Shown here piece by piece: positions 17,334 to 26,656 of a DNA stretch of 53,520 bases (the first letter of the stretch is position 1; each line of letters opens with the position of its first letter). A program made the translations under genes and the position numbers. Under the pieces are notes generated by a model. It searched no databases. It was not told the origin of the DNA and worked only from the letters and a program-made list of their open reading frames with translations. The DNA comes from Methanobrevibacter sp. (GTDB taxonomy: Archaea; Methanobacteriota; Methanobacteria; Methanobacteriales; Methanobacteriaceae), in contig NZ_JAFQSO010000016.1 of assembly GCF_017409525.1 (NCBI RefSeq), positions 1 through 53,520 on the forward strand, read 5' to 3'.

Positions 17334-18251
17334 ATGATGGAATCTTATATTAAAGCAGGAAAAATTGTTTCTGACATTCGCAGTGAAGCTTCAAAAATGA
17401 TCAAGGATGGAGCTTTAGTTCTGGACCTGGTAAACTACGTGGAAAGCGAAATTTTAAAGACTGGTGCTGAAATTGCATTTCCATGCAATGTTTCAATTAA
17501 TGAAATAGCTGCCCATTATACTTCTCCTGCAGGCGATGAAACCAAATTTAAAGCTGGAGATATGGTGAAATTAGATTTGGGAGCCATGGTTGACGGATAT
17601 ATTGCTGATTCAGCAGTTACAATAATAGCTGACGGAAATATCGATGAAAATTACAGCCAGGATGAAATTAACTTGCATGAAGAGATAGTAGAAGCATCAG
17701 CAGCAGGTCTTGAAGCGGCCATTGCAACAGTAAGGGCAGGCATCGAAGTCTCAAAAATAGGTGCTGCAGTCCATGAGGCCATCTCAGAATACAATCTCAA
17801 TCCAATATTCAATTTAACTGGACATAGCTTAGAACAGAACAATTTACATGCCGGTATTTCGATACCAAATTATGACAATAACGACAATTACGTCTTGGAA
17901 GAAGGACAAGCGGTGGCCATTGAACCGTTTGCAACAAACGGAGAAGGAATCGTCAATGATGCTCCAGGCCATTACATATTCTCATATATGGCAAACAAGC
18001 CTTTCAGAATGAAAAGTACACAAAGGGTTTTGAAATATATCCAACAGAACAACAGGTATGTTCCATTTTCAGGACGATGGATTACTGATGAGTTTGGCGA
18101 GAGAAAAGGATCCATTGCACTAAAACAACTTTCACAGGCCATGGCCATCTATCCATACGCTCCGCTTCGCGAGAAAAAGAACTGTTTTGTAAGCCAAAAG
18201 GAGCATACGATAATCGTTGAAAAAGAAGGCTGTACAGTTACAACAATTTAA
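17334..18251 (+). CDS. map: Methionine aminopeptidase, type II
   Basis: A 305-residue enzyme that removes the initiator Met from nascent proteins. Metal ligands are in order: an Asp in VKLDLGAMVDGY, a second Asp in YIADSAVT, the His in LTGHSLEQ, a Glu in AIEPFA, and a last Glu in the C-terminal VEKEG, beside HTIIVEKEG. The insertion between the His and Glu regions fits the archaeal/eukaryotic type II fold, and the length matches archaeal homologues without an N-terminal extension. AGAAGGTAAT lies 8-14 bases before the start. Two ATG codons are adjacent (17334 and 17337). A hairpin terminator follows. Confidence 0.95.
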   Translation: MMESYIKAGKIVSDIRSEASKMIKDGALVLDLVNYVESEILKTGAEIAFPCNVSINEIAAHYTSPAGDETKFKAGDMVKLDLGAMVDGYIADSAVTIIADGNIDENYSQDEINLHEEIVEASAAGLEAAIATVRAGIEVSKIGAAVHEAISEYNLNPIFNLTGHSLEQNNLHAGISIPNYDNNDNYVLEEGQAVAIEPFATNGEGIVNDAPGHYIFSYMANKPFRMKSTQRVLKYIQQNNRYVPFSGRWITDEFGERKGSIALKQLSQAMAIYPYAPLREKKNCFVSQKEHTIIVEKEGCTVTTI

Positions 18252-18255
18252 TTTC

Positions 18256-18288
18256 GAAGAGGCTTTTTCTCTTCACACTATTTTTTTT
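18256..18288 (+). terminator. Terminator of map
   Basis: GAAGAG-GCTTTTT-CTCTTC (18256-18274) forms a hairpin, followed by a run of eight T at about 18281-18288. Confidence 0.6.
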
Positions 18289-18329
18289 GAAAAAAAAGAA
18301 TCTGAAATATACTAAAGACGAGAATAAAC

Positions 18330-18360
18330 TATTTTTAAAAAAAAAGAAAAAAGAAAGAAG
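18330..18360 (-). terminator. Oligo-T terminator of the frh operon
   Basis: Reading the minus strand past the frhB stop gives CTTTCTTTTTTCTTTTTTTTT with no strong hairpin. Oligo-T alone can end archaeal transcription. Confidence 0.5.
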
Positions 18361-18362
18361 AT

Positions 18363-19214
18363 TTAGTATATAGCTGGGATTTTAACTCCCATTTTAGCTC
18401 TTCTTTCACGTTCTGCAGTGTTTTTATCTTTTTTACCTTTAGCTAATTTTTCAAGTAAAGGAAGACCTGGTTTTACTTCATCCATTGGTTTGGTTTCAAT
18501 TAAACCAGCAGATACAGCGGCTTTAAATATGTTGTCACCATCATCAGTTCTGGTTAAAACAGTAGACCATCCATCAGGAGATCCAACAGAACCAGTTGAT
18601 ACGTCAGCCCATTCACAAACGTAATCTTGACAGATGTTACAACCTGCTTGTTCATATCCGTGAGTTTCTTTAATAGCTAAACCACTGTCTTCACCATCTT
18701 TGGTTAACCAGAATTTACCTTTACCGATGTCCATTTTAGTAGCGTCTTGTAAGCTGTCAAATCCTAATTTAGCAGTTGCAAAGGTATCAAGAGAAGCCAT
18801 AGGGAAGTTTTCCATACAGTAGATACCGACGATTAATTTGATTTTTTCAGCGACAAATCTAGTGAATGGGTAAGCTTGTGCTTTCCTTAAACCTTGGGTT
18901 TGACATGGAGTTGCTACTACACCAACTTTTTCTAATCCGTATTGACGTGTTGCTTCTTTTAATGCGGATAAAGTTGGAGACATTGAATATTTTGTTCCAG
19001 CTGCTGCGATAACTTCATCAGCGGAAGTTACAACAGTAGGAATTGGTCTCCAATCATCATCAGGAGTTCCAGCTACTACTGCACCTTCAATAATTCCTTC
19101 ATCGAGTGCGTAACAGAGCAATGCTGAAACAATTCCTCCGTCTTGTGATACATCTAGAATTTTTTTATCAGTAGATCTTGCAGATAATGCTTCTTTATAA
19201 GTACCTAATGGCAT
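18363..19214 (-). CDS. frhB: Coenzyme F420-reducing hydrogenase, beta subunit
   Basis: A 283-residue flavin iron-sulfur subunit that passes electrons from the hydrogenase to F420. Family sequence is seen from [14 protein letters not shown] at the N-terminus through [37 protein letters not shown] and [14 protein letters not shown] to [15 protein letters not shown]. The Cys in CQTQG, the Cys in YCMENF and the CNIC pair are the expected cluster ligands. I choose the second Met (19214): AGGAGG is eight bases from it but only two bases from the first ATG (19220), and known FrhB proteins begin two residues before LGTYKE. Last gene of frhADGB. Confidence 0.93.
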   Translation of the reverse strand: MPLGTYKEALSARSTDKKILDVSQDGGIVSALLCYALDEGIIEGAVVAGTPDDDWRPIPTVVTSADEVIAAAGTKYSMSPTLSALKEATRQYGLEKVGVVATPCQTQGLRKAQAYPFTRFVAEKIKLIVGIYCMENFPMASLDTFATAKLGFDSLQDATKMDIGKGKFWLTKDGEDSGLAIKETHGYEQAGCNICQDYVCEWADVSTGSVGSPDGWSTVLTRTDDGDNIFKAAVSAGLIETKPMDEVKPGLPLLEKLAKGKKDKNTAERERRAKMGVKIPAIY

Positions 19215-19225
19215 ATCCATTCCTC

Positions 19226-20074
19226 CTATAATCCTGTTTCCTTTTTAATTCTGCCTTCAGGCAACCAAGATCTAGGACACATCATGTAGCAAGAACCACA
19301 TTTGACACATCTGTCCCTGTCACATGCAGGTCTACCTTCAGCAAAGCCCATTGCCCTTGTAGGACAAGCAAGAGCACAAGTTCCACAACCAGTACATAAT
19401 CCTTGGCGAACTACATTGGTTAATACATCACAGCCACAGCCTTTATCACATGCAGCCCAATCCATTGCTGGTTTTAAGTAATCTAAGTCGCCTTCGCATA
19501 ATGCGACAACAGCTTTAGCGATTACTTCAGGTGCTACAGGACAACCAGGAAGTGCTAAATCTACTTTAATTAATGAACTAATTGGTAAGAAAGATTCGTG
19601 TTTAGGTTGTGCTTGTTGACCTCCACGTGCGAAGGTTGTGAAACAACCAGTTACAGCACAAGATCCAAATGCACAGATTAAACCAGATTTTTTCCTTGCT
19701 TCTAAGAGTTCGTGAACACTGTGTTCATCTTGTAAACATACAGATCCTTCAATTAAACATAAGTCCATTTCTGGCATTTCTTCAGCATAGGTACCGTGAA
19801 TCCATTTATCAACTAAAGTTTGTCCGTATACAATATCAATCATATCAGTTAAAACAGTGGATAAAATGTCATAGTTTTCTGTTAAAGACATTGCATCCCC
19901 AGTACAACCACTTAAGTGTATGTAACCAATACGTGGTTTTGATGAAGCAGCTTTAGTTTCTTCTGCAGGAGCAGCTTCAACTTTTTCTTCTACAGGAGCA
20001 GCTTCAACTTTTTCTTCTACTTTTGGTGCTTCTTCAGAAGATCCTCCAAAAGCTTTTTTCAATTTATCAAACAT
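19226..20074 (-). CDS. frhG: Coenzyme F420-reducing hydrogenase, gamma (small) subunit
   Basis: A 282-residue small subunit with the proximal cluster region (LSGCTGD, then [10 protein letters not shown], then GSCAVTGCF, then LPGCPV) and two C-terminal 4Fe-4S ferredoxin motifs ([13 protein letters not shown] and [12 protein letters not shown]). It relays electrons between the FrhA NiFe site and FrhB. The first 45 residues are an Ala/Glu/Lys-rich extension containing two perfect copies of a nine-residue unit (VEEKVEAAP), encoded by identical 27-base repeats at 19967-19993 and 19994-20020. The start codon overlaps the frhD stop by one base (TAATG), suggesting coupled translation. Confidence 0.93.
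   Translation of the reverse strand: MFDKLKKAFGGSSEEAPKVEEKVEAAPVEEKVEAAPAEETKAASSKPRIGYIHLSGCTGDAMSLTENYDILSTVLTDMIDIVYGQTLVDKWIHGTYAEEMPEMDLCLIEGSVCLQDEHSVHELLEARKKSGLICAFGSCAVTGCFTTFARGGQQAQPKHESFLPISSLIKVDLALPGCPVAPEVIAKAVVALCEGDLDYLKPAMDWAACDKGCGCDVLTNVVRQGLCTGCGTCALACPTRAMGFAEGRPACDRDRCVKCGSCYMMCPRSWLPEGRIKKETGL
19967..20020 (-). repeat. Two identical 27-base units in the frhG N-terminal extension
   Basis: Two perfect, in-frame 27-base copies encode VEEKVEAAP twice. The identity at every base points to a recent slippage duplication in a linker under weak constraint. Confidence 0.9.
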
Positions 20075-20643
20075 TATTTTACCCCGATTTCTTTTAAAAT
20101 AATATCAATAGCTTCAGGAATCGCCTTTTCTACAGGTTCTGTTAAACCCATATCCACATCCGGAGTTGGAATCTCTGCTGGTTTACAACCAACAATTACT
20201 ACTTCACATTTTTGAGAAATCTCTTGTAGTGGATTCTCCACAGTCATTCCATGAGGATTGTCATATTTTCCCTTTTGCATAACATTTGGATCAAATACAT
20301 CTACGGTTCCAGGCTCAGCATTAAATTCAACTACATCTAACACGATGAGTTTTTTCCAATCATACTCAGTGTATAAAGGGAAGAAATTAGTTGGAGCCGC
20401 AGTACCACCATCAATGAATTGAACACTTTCAGGTAAATCAATACCTTCAAATTTCTCTTTAATTTGTTTCAAAATCTCTTTATCGAATTCATTCTCCACA
20501 TATGAAGTAACAACAGGATCATAATAGTCATTAGTGTCATTGAAATATTTTTGTAATATGTTAATCATGACTGGACCGAATCCATCATCCTTAAATAAAA
20601 TATTTCCACAGCCAATAACAATAATGTCCGAATGATAAGGCAT
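20074..20643 (-). CDS. frhD: F420-reducing hydrogenase maturation protease
   Basis: A 189-residue HyaD/HycI-type endopeptidase. It trims the C-terminus of FrhA after nickel insertion. The N-terminal [18 protein letters not shown] is the family signature, with Asp and later VLDVVEF and VIVGCKPAE as nickel-sensing and core elements. GGAGGAATTTA precedes the ATG. It sits between frhA and frhG, the usual gene order in methanogens. Its likely substrate, the 19-residue tail of FrhA after the last His, is intact in this window. Confidence 0.92.
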   Translation of the reverse strand: MPYHSDIIVIGCGNILFKDDGFGPVMINILQKYFNDTNDYYDPVVTSYVENEFDKEILKQIKEKFEGIDLPESVQFIDGGTAAPTNFFPLYTEYDWKKLIVLDVVEFNAEPGTVDVFDPNVMQKGKYDNPHGMTVENPLQEISQKCEVVIVGCKPAEIPTPDVDMGLTEPVEKAIPEAIDIILKEIGVK

Positions 20644-20661
20644 TAAATTCCTCCAAATTAC

Positions 20662-21888
20662 TTAGATTCTCACCATTTCGTTTTTAAGAATGGATTTATC
20701 TTCATCGTCAACTACCATTACGTGAGTAGCACATGATAAACATGGGTCGTATGCTCTGATTACATGTGGACCAAACTCGTGATGGAATCCTTCAGTTGCA
20801 GGACCCATGGTTGGAATGTTCCAAGTAGTTGGTACAATTGCAGAGTAAAATTTAATTTTACCTTCAACAACTTTTGCCATGTGAGCATTGGTTCCTCTAG
20901 GACCTTCGATAATACCGAATCCGAGTTCACCAGTACCTCTTTTATCATAACTTACATTTGCAGGAGCAGCAGGATCAATTGCGTCTAAAGCTTCCATACA
21001 TGCATCGTAGTTTTTCAACATTTCGTCAGCACGAGCTACATGTTGAGCAATGACACCTTTATCTTTAAATCCTTGGAATTTTTCCATTCTTGCTCTAGGA
21101 CCAGTTTCGACATTTTCACCATTAATTAATGGAATTACAGAACATCCTCTTTTACCAACTTCAGGGTCATCATACCAAGCTTCAGGTAAAACTTCAGAAA
21201 ATGCATCCATATCAAAGTCGTTTACACCATAAGTTGGGTGAACTGCCATTAATGGTTGATTTACTACACCTAATTCAGCAGGAATGCCTAACTTTTCAGC
21301 ACTTTCAGCAACACAGTTTTTGATTAATTCAATGTGTTCTTCAAGTTTTGGTTTAAATGCAGTCATTCTTTCGATTAATCTTTCTTTAGTGAATGGAGTA
21401 ATGTTTCTAGCCATTCCACCTACTCTTACATCAGATGGGTGGATACCTTCACCAGCACACATTTCTACAACATATTGTACTGTTTTTCTTACTTCACTGA
21501 CACTGTCGACAGCAGCAGCGAATAAATTTTCTGGCACAAAGTCTGTTGCAACTAAGAAGTGGTGAATTGCTGCACTGTTAATGTTATGTGCTGCTAAAGT
21601 AGCTCTTCTTAACTGTTTAGCTGCTTCAGGAATTTCAATACCTAATGCCATGTCAATAGCTTCAGCGGATGCTAAAGTATGTGGAATTGGACATACTCCA
21701 CAGATTCTTTGACATAAAACAGGTGCGGTTTCAGGAGCTTTGCTAAGAACCATCTTCTCTAAACCCCTTACAGGAGTTATACTAAAATACATACCTTTTG
21801 TAACTATCCCTTCATCGTCAACTTCCATGACAAGCTCGGCATGGCCCTCTTGACGAGTTGTAGGGGATATAACTACTCTATCTTTCAA
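20662..21888 (-). CDS. frhA: Coenzyme F420-reducing hydrogenase, alpha (NiFe large) subunit
   Basis: A 408-residue catalytic subunit that splits H2. The N-terminal nickel motif RICGVC (Cys63 and Cys66) and C-terminal DPCLSCATH (Cys383, Cys386, His389) are both intact. Nineteen residues follow the His as the cleaved tail. All ligands are Cys, with no selenocysteine codon. I choose TTG at 21888: GAGGTGA stands just before it, and the protein then begins [19 protein letters not shown] as known FrhA proteins do. An upstream ATG (21912) would add eight residues and lies before the ribosome-binding site. First gene of frhADGB. Confidence 0.93.
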   Translation of the reverse strand: MKDRVVISPTTRQEGHAELVMEVDDEGIVTKGMYFSITPVRGLEKMVLSKAPETAPVLCQRICGVCPIPHTLASAEAIDMALGIEIPEAAKQLRRATLAAHNINSAAIHHFLVATDFVPENLFAAAVDSVSEVRKTVQYVVEMCAGEGIHPSDVRVGGMARNITPFTKERLIERMTAFKPKLEEHIELIKNCVAESAEKLGIPAELGVVNQPLMAVHPTYGVNDFDMDAFSEVLPEAWYDDPEVGKRGCSVIPLINGENVETGPRARMEKFQGFKDKGVIAQHVARADEMLKNYDACMEALDAIDPAAPANVSYDKRGTGELGFGIIEGPRGTNAHMAKVVEGKIKFYSAIVPTTWNIPTMGPATEGFHHEFGPHVIRAYDPCLSCATHVMVVDDEDKSILKNEMVRI

Positions 21889-22050
21889 ATATGTCACCTC
21901 AATTATTAGCAATTAGAAACTAACATTAATTATATTTATACATTATTATTAATAAGTTATGCCACAAAAATATAATCGAAATATATATAAGAAATAAAAA
22001 ACTAAATTTAAATATTATACATAGTAATATAATTTAAAGGAGGGAAAAAA
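21889..22050. promoter_or_regulatory. frh: Divergent promoter region of frhADGB and the Gly/Ser PepSY-like gene
   Basis: An AT-rich 162-bp region. On the minus strand TATAAATATAAT near 21930-21942 is a good TATA candidate for frh. On the plus strand ATATATATAAG near 21980-21990, or AATTTAAATATTATA near 22005-22018, could serve the other gene, and AAAGGAGGG lies just before its TTG start. Confidence 0.5.
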
Positions 22051-22542
22051 TTGGATAAAGCAAACATCATAATTTCTATAATTGTCGTGTTATGCGTTGC
22101 AGCAGCTGTAGCAGCATATGGAATAACAAATAGTGATAATCCAATATTCTCCGACTTATCAAGTATGTCTGGTGACAATGGCGATGGCGATGGACTTGGA
22201 AACAATACCACTTCCGGAGATGATGGAAGTGGAGACTCAAGTGGTACCGATGGATCTGGAAGCGGGTCCGGAACCGGAAGCGGTTCAGGCTCAGGCTCAG
22301 GAAGTGGATCCGGGTCAGGAGGCGGTTCAGGCTCAGGTGGATCTGGAACCGGTTCTAACACACACTTATCAACTTCCCAAGCACAAAGCATTGCAAACAG
22401 TGCTGTTGGAGAACCAGGATGTCATGCCGGAAGAGTATCATACTCTGGTGGATACTGGTATGCAAAAGTCTATGATTCAGATGGCAATGTTGTAAGTGGC
22501 CTCAGAATTAGTGATGCCACAGGCCATGTTGATGAATGGTAA
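22051..22542 (+). CDS. Membrane-tethered PepSY-like protein with Gly/Ser linker
   Basis: A 163-residue protein. Residues about 5-25 form a membrane helix or signal anchor. Residues about 50-105 are a nearly pure Gly/Ser/Asp/Thr linker. The last 60 residues (STSQAQSIANSAVGEPG, then WYAKVYDSDGNVVSGLRI, then DATGHVDEW) have the layout of a PepSY domain, found in protease inhibitors and envelope proteins. The start is TTG, with AAAGGAGGG eight bases before it and no nearby ATG. The long antisense open frame here (Pro/Glu-rich) is only the complement of the repeat. Function unknown; an exported domain held off the membrane by a flexible tether is the reasonable reading. Confidence 0.7.
   Translation: MDKANIIISIIVVLCVAAAVAAYGITNSDNPIFSDLSSMSGDNGDGDGLGNNTTSGDDGSGDSSGTDGSGSGSGTGSGSGSGSGSGSGSGGGSGSGGSGTGSNTHLSTSQAQSIANSAVGEPGCHAGRVSYSGGYWYAKVYDSDGNVVSGLRISDATGHVDEW
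22196..22356 (+). repeat. Gly/Ser-rich linker microsatellite
   Basis: Degenerate GGATCTGGAAGC / GGTTCAGGCTCA six-base units encode (GS)n. Codon use varies from unit to unit, which argues that the linker is maintained for its amino acids and is not just fresh slippage. Confidence 0.75.
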
Positions 22543-22572
22543 GGATTAAATTTAATCCTTTTTTTATTTTTT
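22541..22572 (+). terminator. Terminator of the PepSY-like gene
   Basis: AAGGATTAAATTTAATCCTT is a perfect palindrome directly after the stop codon and is followed by TTTTTATTTTTTTT. Confidence 0.65.
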
Positions 22573-22633
22573 TTAATGAATATAGATAAATATATATAAC
22601 AAAAAAAATATATTTATTATTGTTGTATATGAA

Positions 22634-22709
<76 letters not shown>

Positions 22710-22760
22710 TTCAATACATAAAAAACTTTTTTTATTGCAATTTCATCTATTTAACGTTAT

Positions 22761-22834
22761 GGGCTTGTAGCCTAGTCTGGAAGGGCGTAAGACTCCTAAT
22801 CTTAAGATCGAGGGTTCAAATCCCTCCAAGTCCG
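22761..22834 (+). tRNA. tRNA-Arg (CCU)
   Basis: Acceptor GGGCTTG/CAAGTCC, anticodon loop CTCCTAA, T-arm GAGGG-TTCAAAT-CCCTC, discriminator G. It reads AGG. Its D-arm (GTAGCCTAG...GGGC) closely matches the upstream tRNA-Arg, suggesting origin by tandem duplication. Confidence 0.9.
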
Positions 22835-22846
22835 TATTTATTTTTT

Positions 22847-24034
22847 TTAAAAATTATCCAAAGTAGTAATTTTAGCTTCTTTTGGCTTTTCTAACTTACC
22901 ACTGAAAGAAATTTCCCCATATTTACCTCCACCACCAGGAATAACATCAATAGAGTTATTTCTAAAAGATTCAATAGCTGAAGCTATATTGGAGTCGATT
23001 TTAGATATTTCACCAATTGGAACCTCGATTAAAACATCTATTTCCGTGCCGAAATTATCAATTAATTTTTGCCATCTGCCCTGAACCGTTTTGGTCGTGA
23101 CGCCTTTGCCATATACTGTTGAAATCAATTCGGCAAGAGGCATTAGATGAACATATTCCGGCCTGAATTCAGGATGCATAGGTTGCGAATAATCAGCAAT
23201 TTCAGAAATCCTAAAGTCAACACCCTTTTTGATAGTTCCTCCGCAGCTGCATTTCATTTTATTTTCCCTAGCAACAATAGGGTCAACCAACTTATAGCAA
23301 TTTGTGCATGCAGTCATGTGATATTTGCCCAAATTCGGAACCAATCCGTAATTCGCCTTAATATCATTGTGTTTGATCGCCTTTTTAATTGATGAAAATG
23401 AAACATCCTCAAGTTCAACTTGATTAAATTCCCTTCCCAACCTATGGGGCCATGGGGAGTGCGCATCGGAATTAGTGAGAAAAGGAAAGTCTTCAAGTTC
23501 GCTGACAGTATCTGCCATGAATGTGTCTGCAGATAATCCAAGCTCTACAAAATCTGGCTTTTTTTCATAACAATCATAAATACTATCAAACGATTTATAC
23601 ATTCCAGTCCATGGCGTGAAAGCATGAGCGGGACCAATTAAGCAATCATAATCATGTGCCAACTCCAAAAGCTCAGCACCATCCAAACGTGTTTTAGGCC
23701 TCCCGTCAATATTCTTATTTTTTGAAGGCAGCTTTTCAGACAACTCCCTTGCAATATCCATATCCGGAATGATAATTACATGATGGATTCTGTTTTTGCC
23801 TTCGACTTCTGTTGTCAAAACAAAATCCATATCATCAAAAGTATAAATTCCATCACCTGAATAGGATGTGGTCTCTTCAATTATGTCCAACCAACCGGGA
23901 TGGAATGCATCTCCAGTTCCTAAAAGGTTCAAACCTTTTAATTTAGACTTTGGAGCCATATTCTTAATTAGCATGTCCTTTGATGATGCCATCGAAAAAC
24001 AGCTGTGAACATGAAAATCAGCATTTACCAACAT
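22847..24034 (-). CDS. endoQ: Endonuclease Q (PHP-domain DNA repair nuclease)
   Basis: A 395-residue protein of the EndoQ family. In Thermococcales, EndoQ nicks DNA 5' of hypoxanthine, uracil and abasic sites. The PHP metal motif ADFHVHSCFS opens the protein. TGDAFHPGW, EVEGKNRIHHVI, GPAHAFTPWTG and LTNSDAHSPWP supply further His/Asp/Glu ligands. A Cys4 zinc site (CTNCYKL...CSCGG, about residues 245-275) and a C-terminal helix-hairpin-like GGGGKYGE segment follow. It is the last gene of a minus-strand run that starts at L44e. This places DNA base-damage repair beside translation and replication genes. Confidence 0.85.
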   Translation of the reverse strand: MLVNADFHVHSCFSMASSKDMLIKNMAPKSKLKGLNLLGTGDAFHPGWLDIIEETTSYSGDGIYTFDDMDFVLTTEVEGKNRIHHVIIIPDMDIARELSEKLPSKNKNIDGRPKTRLDGAELLELAHDYDCLIGPAHAFTPWTGMYKSFDSIYDCYEKKPDFVELGLSADTFMADTVSELEDFPFLTNSDAHSPWPHRLGREFNQVELEDVSFSSIKKAIKHNDIKANYGLVPNLGKYHMTACTNCYKLVDPIVARENKMKCSCGGTIKKGVDFRISEIADYSQPMHPEFRPEYVHLMPLAELISTVYGKGVTTKTVQGRWQKLIDNFGTEIDVLIEVPIGEISKIDSNIASAIESFRNNSIDVIPGGGGKYGEISFSGKLEKPKEAKITTLDNF

Positions 24035-24056
24035 GATTAAATGTTAGAACGTGGCA

Positions 24057-24617
24057 TTATATTAAATTATCCAATATCTTTTTAACATCAAAAACATCAC
24101 ATTTATCCTTATTCGGATATAAATCAACATTTAAATTATCCAAATTAGAATCATCGGACATCTCATTTAGATTTTTTAAAAAATAGTTAGTTTTATCAAT
24201 CAAATCTATTATCCGTTTTTGATTGGTCGGATAAGACAATTTCAATACTGGAATGTTCAAATCATGAAGTATCTTCAAGGACAGGCTGTGTGCATTATTG
24301 CATGCGTTACTTCCAAACAAGATTAAATCGTTTAACGTATTGTATATCGGTTTGTGATTCTTTGGCCGTTTTCCGATTACAATGGCCGCATCCGCCTCAT
24401 TAATGACTTTAGAAAATAAGATTAATCTTGATTTAACGCCTGAAGGCATTTCACTGGAGCAATACTCACTAATTATATTATCAAAAACCAAATTGCCTTC
24501 ACAGATATCCATATTATCATATTTGGAAAAATTTGAAGGCGACAAATAATTGTGTCCATTTTTTTCAATCAATGGAATGACAATCATGGACGCATCTGGA
24601 ACAACTACAACGTTCAT
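24057..24617 (-). CDS. Putative methanogenesis marker protein 5-like (DUF2112) protein
   Basis: A 186-residue protein. The pattern of VVVPDASMIVIPLIEKNGH, EMPSGVKSRL, EADAAIVIGK and LNIPVLKLSYP resembles the DUF2112/methanogenesis-marker-5 group, known only from methanogens and without a proven function. I place the start at 24617, where the family-like MNVVVVPDAS begins. An ATG at 24656 would add 13 residues encoded by a T-rich tract and overlap the preceding gene. Neither start has a clear ribosome-binding site. The family call is from memory of motifs and could be wrong. Confidence 0.5.
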   Translation of the reverse strand: MNVVVVPDASMIVIPLIEKNGHNYLSPSNFSKYDNMDICEGNLVFDNIISEYCSSEMPSGVKSRLILFSKVINEADAAIVIGKRPKNHKPIYNTLNDLILFGSNACNNAHSLSLKILHDLNIPVLKLSYPTNQKRIIDLIDKTNYFLKNLNEMSDDSNLDNLNVDLYPNKDKCDVFDVKKILDNLI

Positions 24618-24648
24618 GTAAAAAAAAAGTAAAATAAATATATTGAAA

Positions 24649-25422
24649 TCATCCAATATATCTTAAATCATCAGCATTTCCTGCATTGGCTTTATTTATT
24701 AAATCTTGTTCCATTTGTTGAGCTTTAGCAATCATTTGTCTAGTTTCTTCAGCTCTTTCCTCTAATTTATCGACATTAATCTCAAAATTAAGCAAAACGG
24801 ACAATTTATTCAATATCGCTTCAGCAGATTCGGCATCAATAAAGTAGCCTGGAGTTTCACCCATTAGACAAGACCCAGGTATTTGCTGGCGAACACCTAA
24901 ACCTAAAAACAATCCGGAAGCTCCAACAATGCCTCCATCATTAGCCCTAAGTTCGATTCCGGCTTCTTTCAATAATTCAGCATTTGCTTCATCAGTTGCA
25001 GCACCAAAAACCTTAGGATTTTCAGGAGCCTGGCCTGTAACCATTCCGCCTAATGTGTAGATTCTACCAATGCCATAACCTTTAACAAACTCCAAAATAT
25101 CTTTACATACCAAGTATTGACCTTCTGGGGATAAAGATTGGGTATTTCCAACAAGAATGATTAAATCCAAATTTTCTTCACCAACATCTTTTAGGTAATA
25201 TAACTCATTGATCATATTTTCTATTATCCCTTCATCTTTAACAATGACTTGCGGAGGGAAAGTCGGAGAATAAATTTCAGCAAATTTTACAGCTCCCAAT
25301 TCATCTATAATATGATCAGCAGCTAATTTGCCAACATGTCCAAGACCAGGTAATGCCTCTATAAAAATAGGATTGTCTAATTCGATGTTATCTTCTAAAA
25401 CTGTTATTTCTGTAGTTTTCAT
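24649..25422 (-). CDS. PAC2-family proteasome assembly chaperone-like protein
   Basis: A 257-residue protein of the PAC2 (COG1938/COG2047) family, with the markers [60 protein letters not shown] and [16 protein letters not shown], and a C-terminal helical tail. Archaeal members such as PbaB help assemble the proteasome; this one is assigned by family only. GGAGTAATGGGAT precedes the ATG, close behind the nop10 stop codon. Confidence 0.85.
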   Translation of the reverse strand: MKTTEITVLEDNIELDNPIFIEALPGLGHVGKLAADHIIDELGAVKFAEIYSPTFPPQVIVKDEGIIENMINELYYLKDVGEENLDLIILVGNTQSLSPEGQYLVCKDILEFVKGYGIGRIYTLGGMVTGQAPENPKVFGAATDEANAELLKEAGIELRANDGGIVGASGLFLGLGVRQQIPGSCLMGETPGYFIDAESAEAILNKLSVLLNFEINVDKLEERAEETRQMIAKAQQMEQDLINKANAGNADDLRYIG

Positions 25423-25428
25423 ATCCCA

Positions 25429-25596
25429 TTACTCCTTCATTGATTCTTTTTTCAATATTCTGCGATATTTACCATACTTATCCTCAATTGAAAATTTAGG
25501 AGGATAGATTACCTTAAGCTTTCCGCCACATTTAGGGCAAGCATCCTTTAAAGTATAAATACCGCATTCAGGACATTTATTCATTTTCATATTCAT
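25429..25596 (-). CDS. nop10: Ribosome biogenesis protein Nop10
   Basis: A 55-residue protein, too short for common ORF cutoffs. It is a core H/ACA RNP component that supports the Cbf5 pseudouridine synthase. The sequence has CPECGIYTLKDACPKCGG (a Cys4 zinc ribbon), IYPPKFSIEDKYGKYRR (the conserved linker) and a basic end. Three in-frame ATG codons (25596, 25590, 25584) are possible; I take the first. It sits 10 bases after the aIF2alpha stop and seven before PAC2, an arrangement common in Euryarchaeota. Confidence 0.93.
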   Translation of the reverse strand: MNMKMNKCPECGIYTLKDACPKCGGKLKVIYPPKFSIEDKYGKYRRILKKESMKE

Positions 25597-25606
25597 AAGA
25601 ATCTAA

Positions 25607-26404
25607 TTAATTATCTAATTCTCTTAAAAATGAACCATTTCCATCAGATTCTTCGACGACTGCAATGCATCTATCGGCAGCAGCTTTAAGAGCTTTTTCC
25701 GCCAAGATATAATCAGTAGATTTTACGGTAATTCTATACCTCGGTGCACCGACGCATTGAACCTTAATTTCTTCCTCGTCATCACCATTATCTTCAGCAG
25801 CTTTCAAAGCATCGATAATAACTTCCACACCATTAGGTACAAAAGTTTCAATATCTACATAACCACTGATGTGAACTTCAGGGGGAGTGATATTTTTCTT
25901 AGCCACTTCGGTAATAGCTTCAGCCCAATCCTGTGGAATTCCTTCTTCAGTAAGTGATTCAGCACCTTCATCAGCAGCTGTTTCAAAAGCACCGTAAACA
26001 TCCCCAAAGATGTCCATGAGTTCATAACCTACTTCATCATAAGCAACGTCCAAATCTTTATCTAATGATTTAGCAGCTAATTCTAAGAATTTTTCAGCTT
26101 TTTGCTCAATTTTCCAATGTTGGATTTTTTTAGTTCTTTGATCTTCACGGATTCTTTTCAAGGAAGCATCAACATGCCCCTTTTTAGGATTTACTCTGAG
26201 AACACGACAAACGATTTTCTGGTTTTCCCTTACATGATCTCTGATATTTTTAACCCAACCAGAAGATACTTCAGAAATATGAATAAAAGCTTCTTTGCCC
26301 TGATATTCTTCTAATTTAGCAAAAGCCCCATAATTAAGAACTTTATAAACTGTACCTACAATAAGTTCTCCTTCATCAGGCCATTCTTGACTTTTTCTCA
26401 CCAT
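25607..26404 (-). CDS. eif2a: Translation initiation factor aIF2, alpha subunit
   Basis: A 265-residue subunit of the aIF2 complex that brings initiator tRNA to the ribosome. Residues about 11-82 are an S1 RNA-binding domain ([20 protein letters not shown], then [15 protein letters not shown], then [15 protein letters not shown]). A helical domain and the C-terminal alpha-beta domain ([20 protein letters not shown]) follow. Length fits archaeal homologues. GGTGAGAGT directly precedes the ATG. In the order L44e, S27e, aIF2alpha, Nop10 it is part of a conserved archaeal gene string. Confidence 0.95.
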   Translation of the reverse strand: MVRKSQEWPDEGELIVGTVYKVLNYGAFAKLEEYQGKEAFIHISEVSSGWVKNIRDHVRENQKIVCRVLRVNPKKGHVDASLKRIREDQRTKKIQHWKIEQKAEKFLELAAKSLDKDLDVAYDEVGYELMDIFGDVYGAFETAADEGAESLTEEGIPQDWAEAITEVAKKNITPPEVHISGYVDIETFVPNGVEVIIDALKAAEDNGDDEEEIKVQCVGAPRYRITVKSTDYILAEKALKAAADRCIAVVEESDGNGSFLRELDN

Positions 26405-26467
26405 ACTCTCACCAACATTAATAAAAAATTATAAAAAATAGTAAAAAATAAGTTTAAAACTAGAAAT

Positions 26468-26647
26468 CTAGTTTAAAACTTTTTCAATGTGTGCAGTGAT
26501 TTTAGCTTTAGCACCGCGAGATTTGACAAGGGTTTTACCACAAATAATACATTTTACATCAGATGCTGCACGATCGAATATTATTTGTTCATTGTCACAA
26601 TCTAAACATTTAACTTTTAAAAAGTTTCCTCTACCTTTACTAACCAT
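26468..26647 (-). CDS. rps27e: 30S ribosomal protein S27e
   Basis: A 59-residue zinc-ribbon ribosomal protein with CLDCDNEQIIFDRAA and CIICGKTL (four Cys). Start at ATG 26647 (MVSKGRGNFLKVK) is supported by AGGTGATTAAC just upstream; an in-frame ATG at 26656 would precede that site. It follows L44e nearly end to start. Confidence 0.94.
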   Translation of the reverse strand: MVSKGRGNFLKVKCLDCDNEQIIFDRAASDVKCIICGKTLVKSRGAKAKITAHIEKVLN

Positions 26648-26656
26648 GTTAATCAC

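Noticed and set aside
20662-21888. Selenocysteine in FrhA
   Set aside because: Both nickel-site motifs have Cys codons and no in-frame TGA is present.
22008-22391. Minus-strand frame encoding a Pro/Glu dipeptide repeat protein
   Set aside because: It is the exact complement of the Gly/Ser linker of the plus-strand gene, and it overlaps that gene's start signals.
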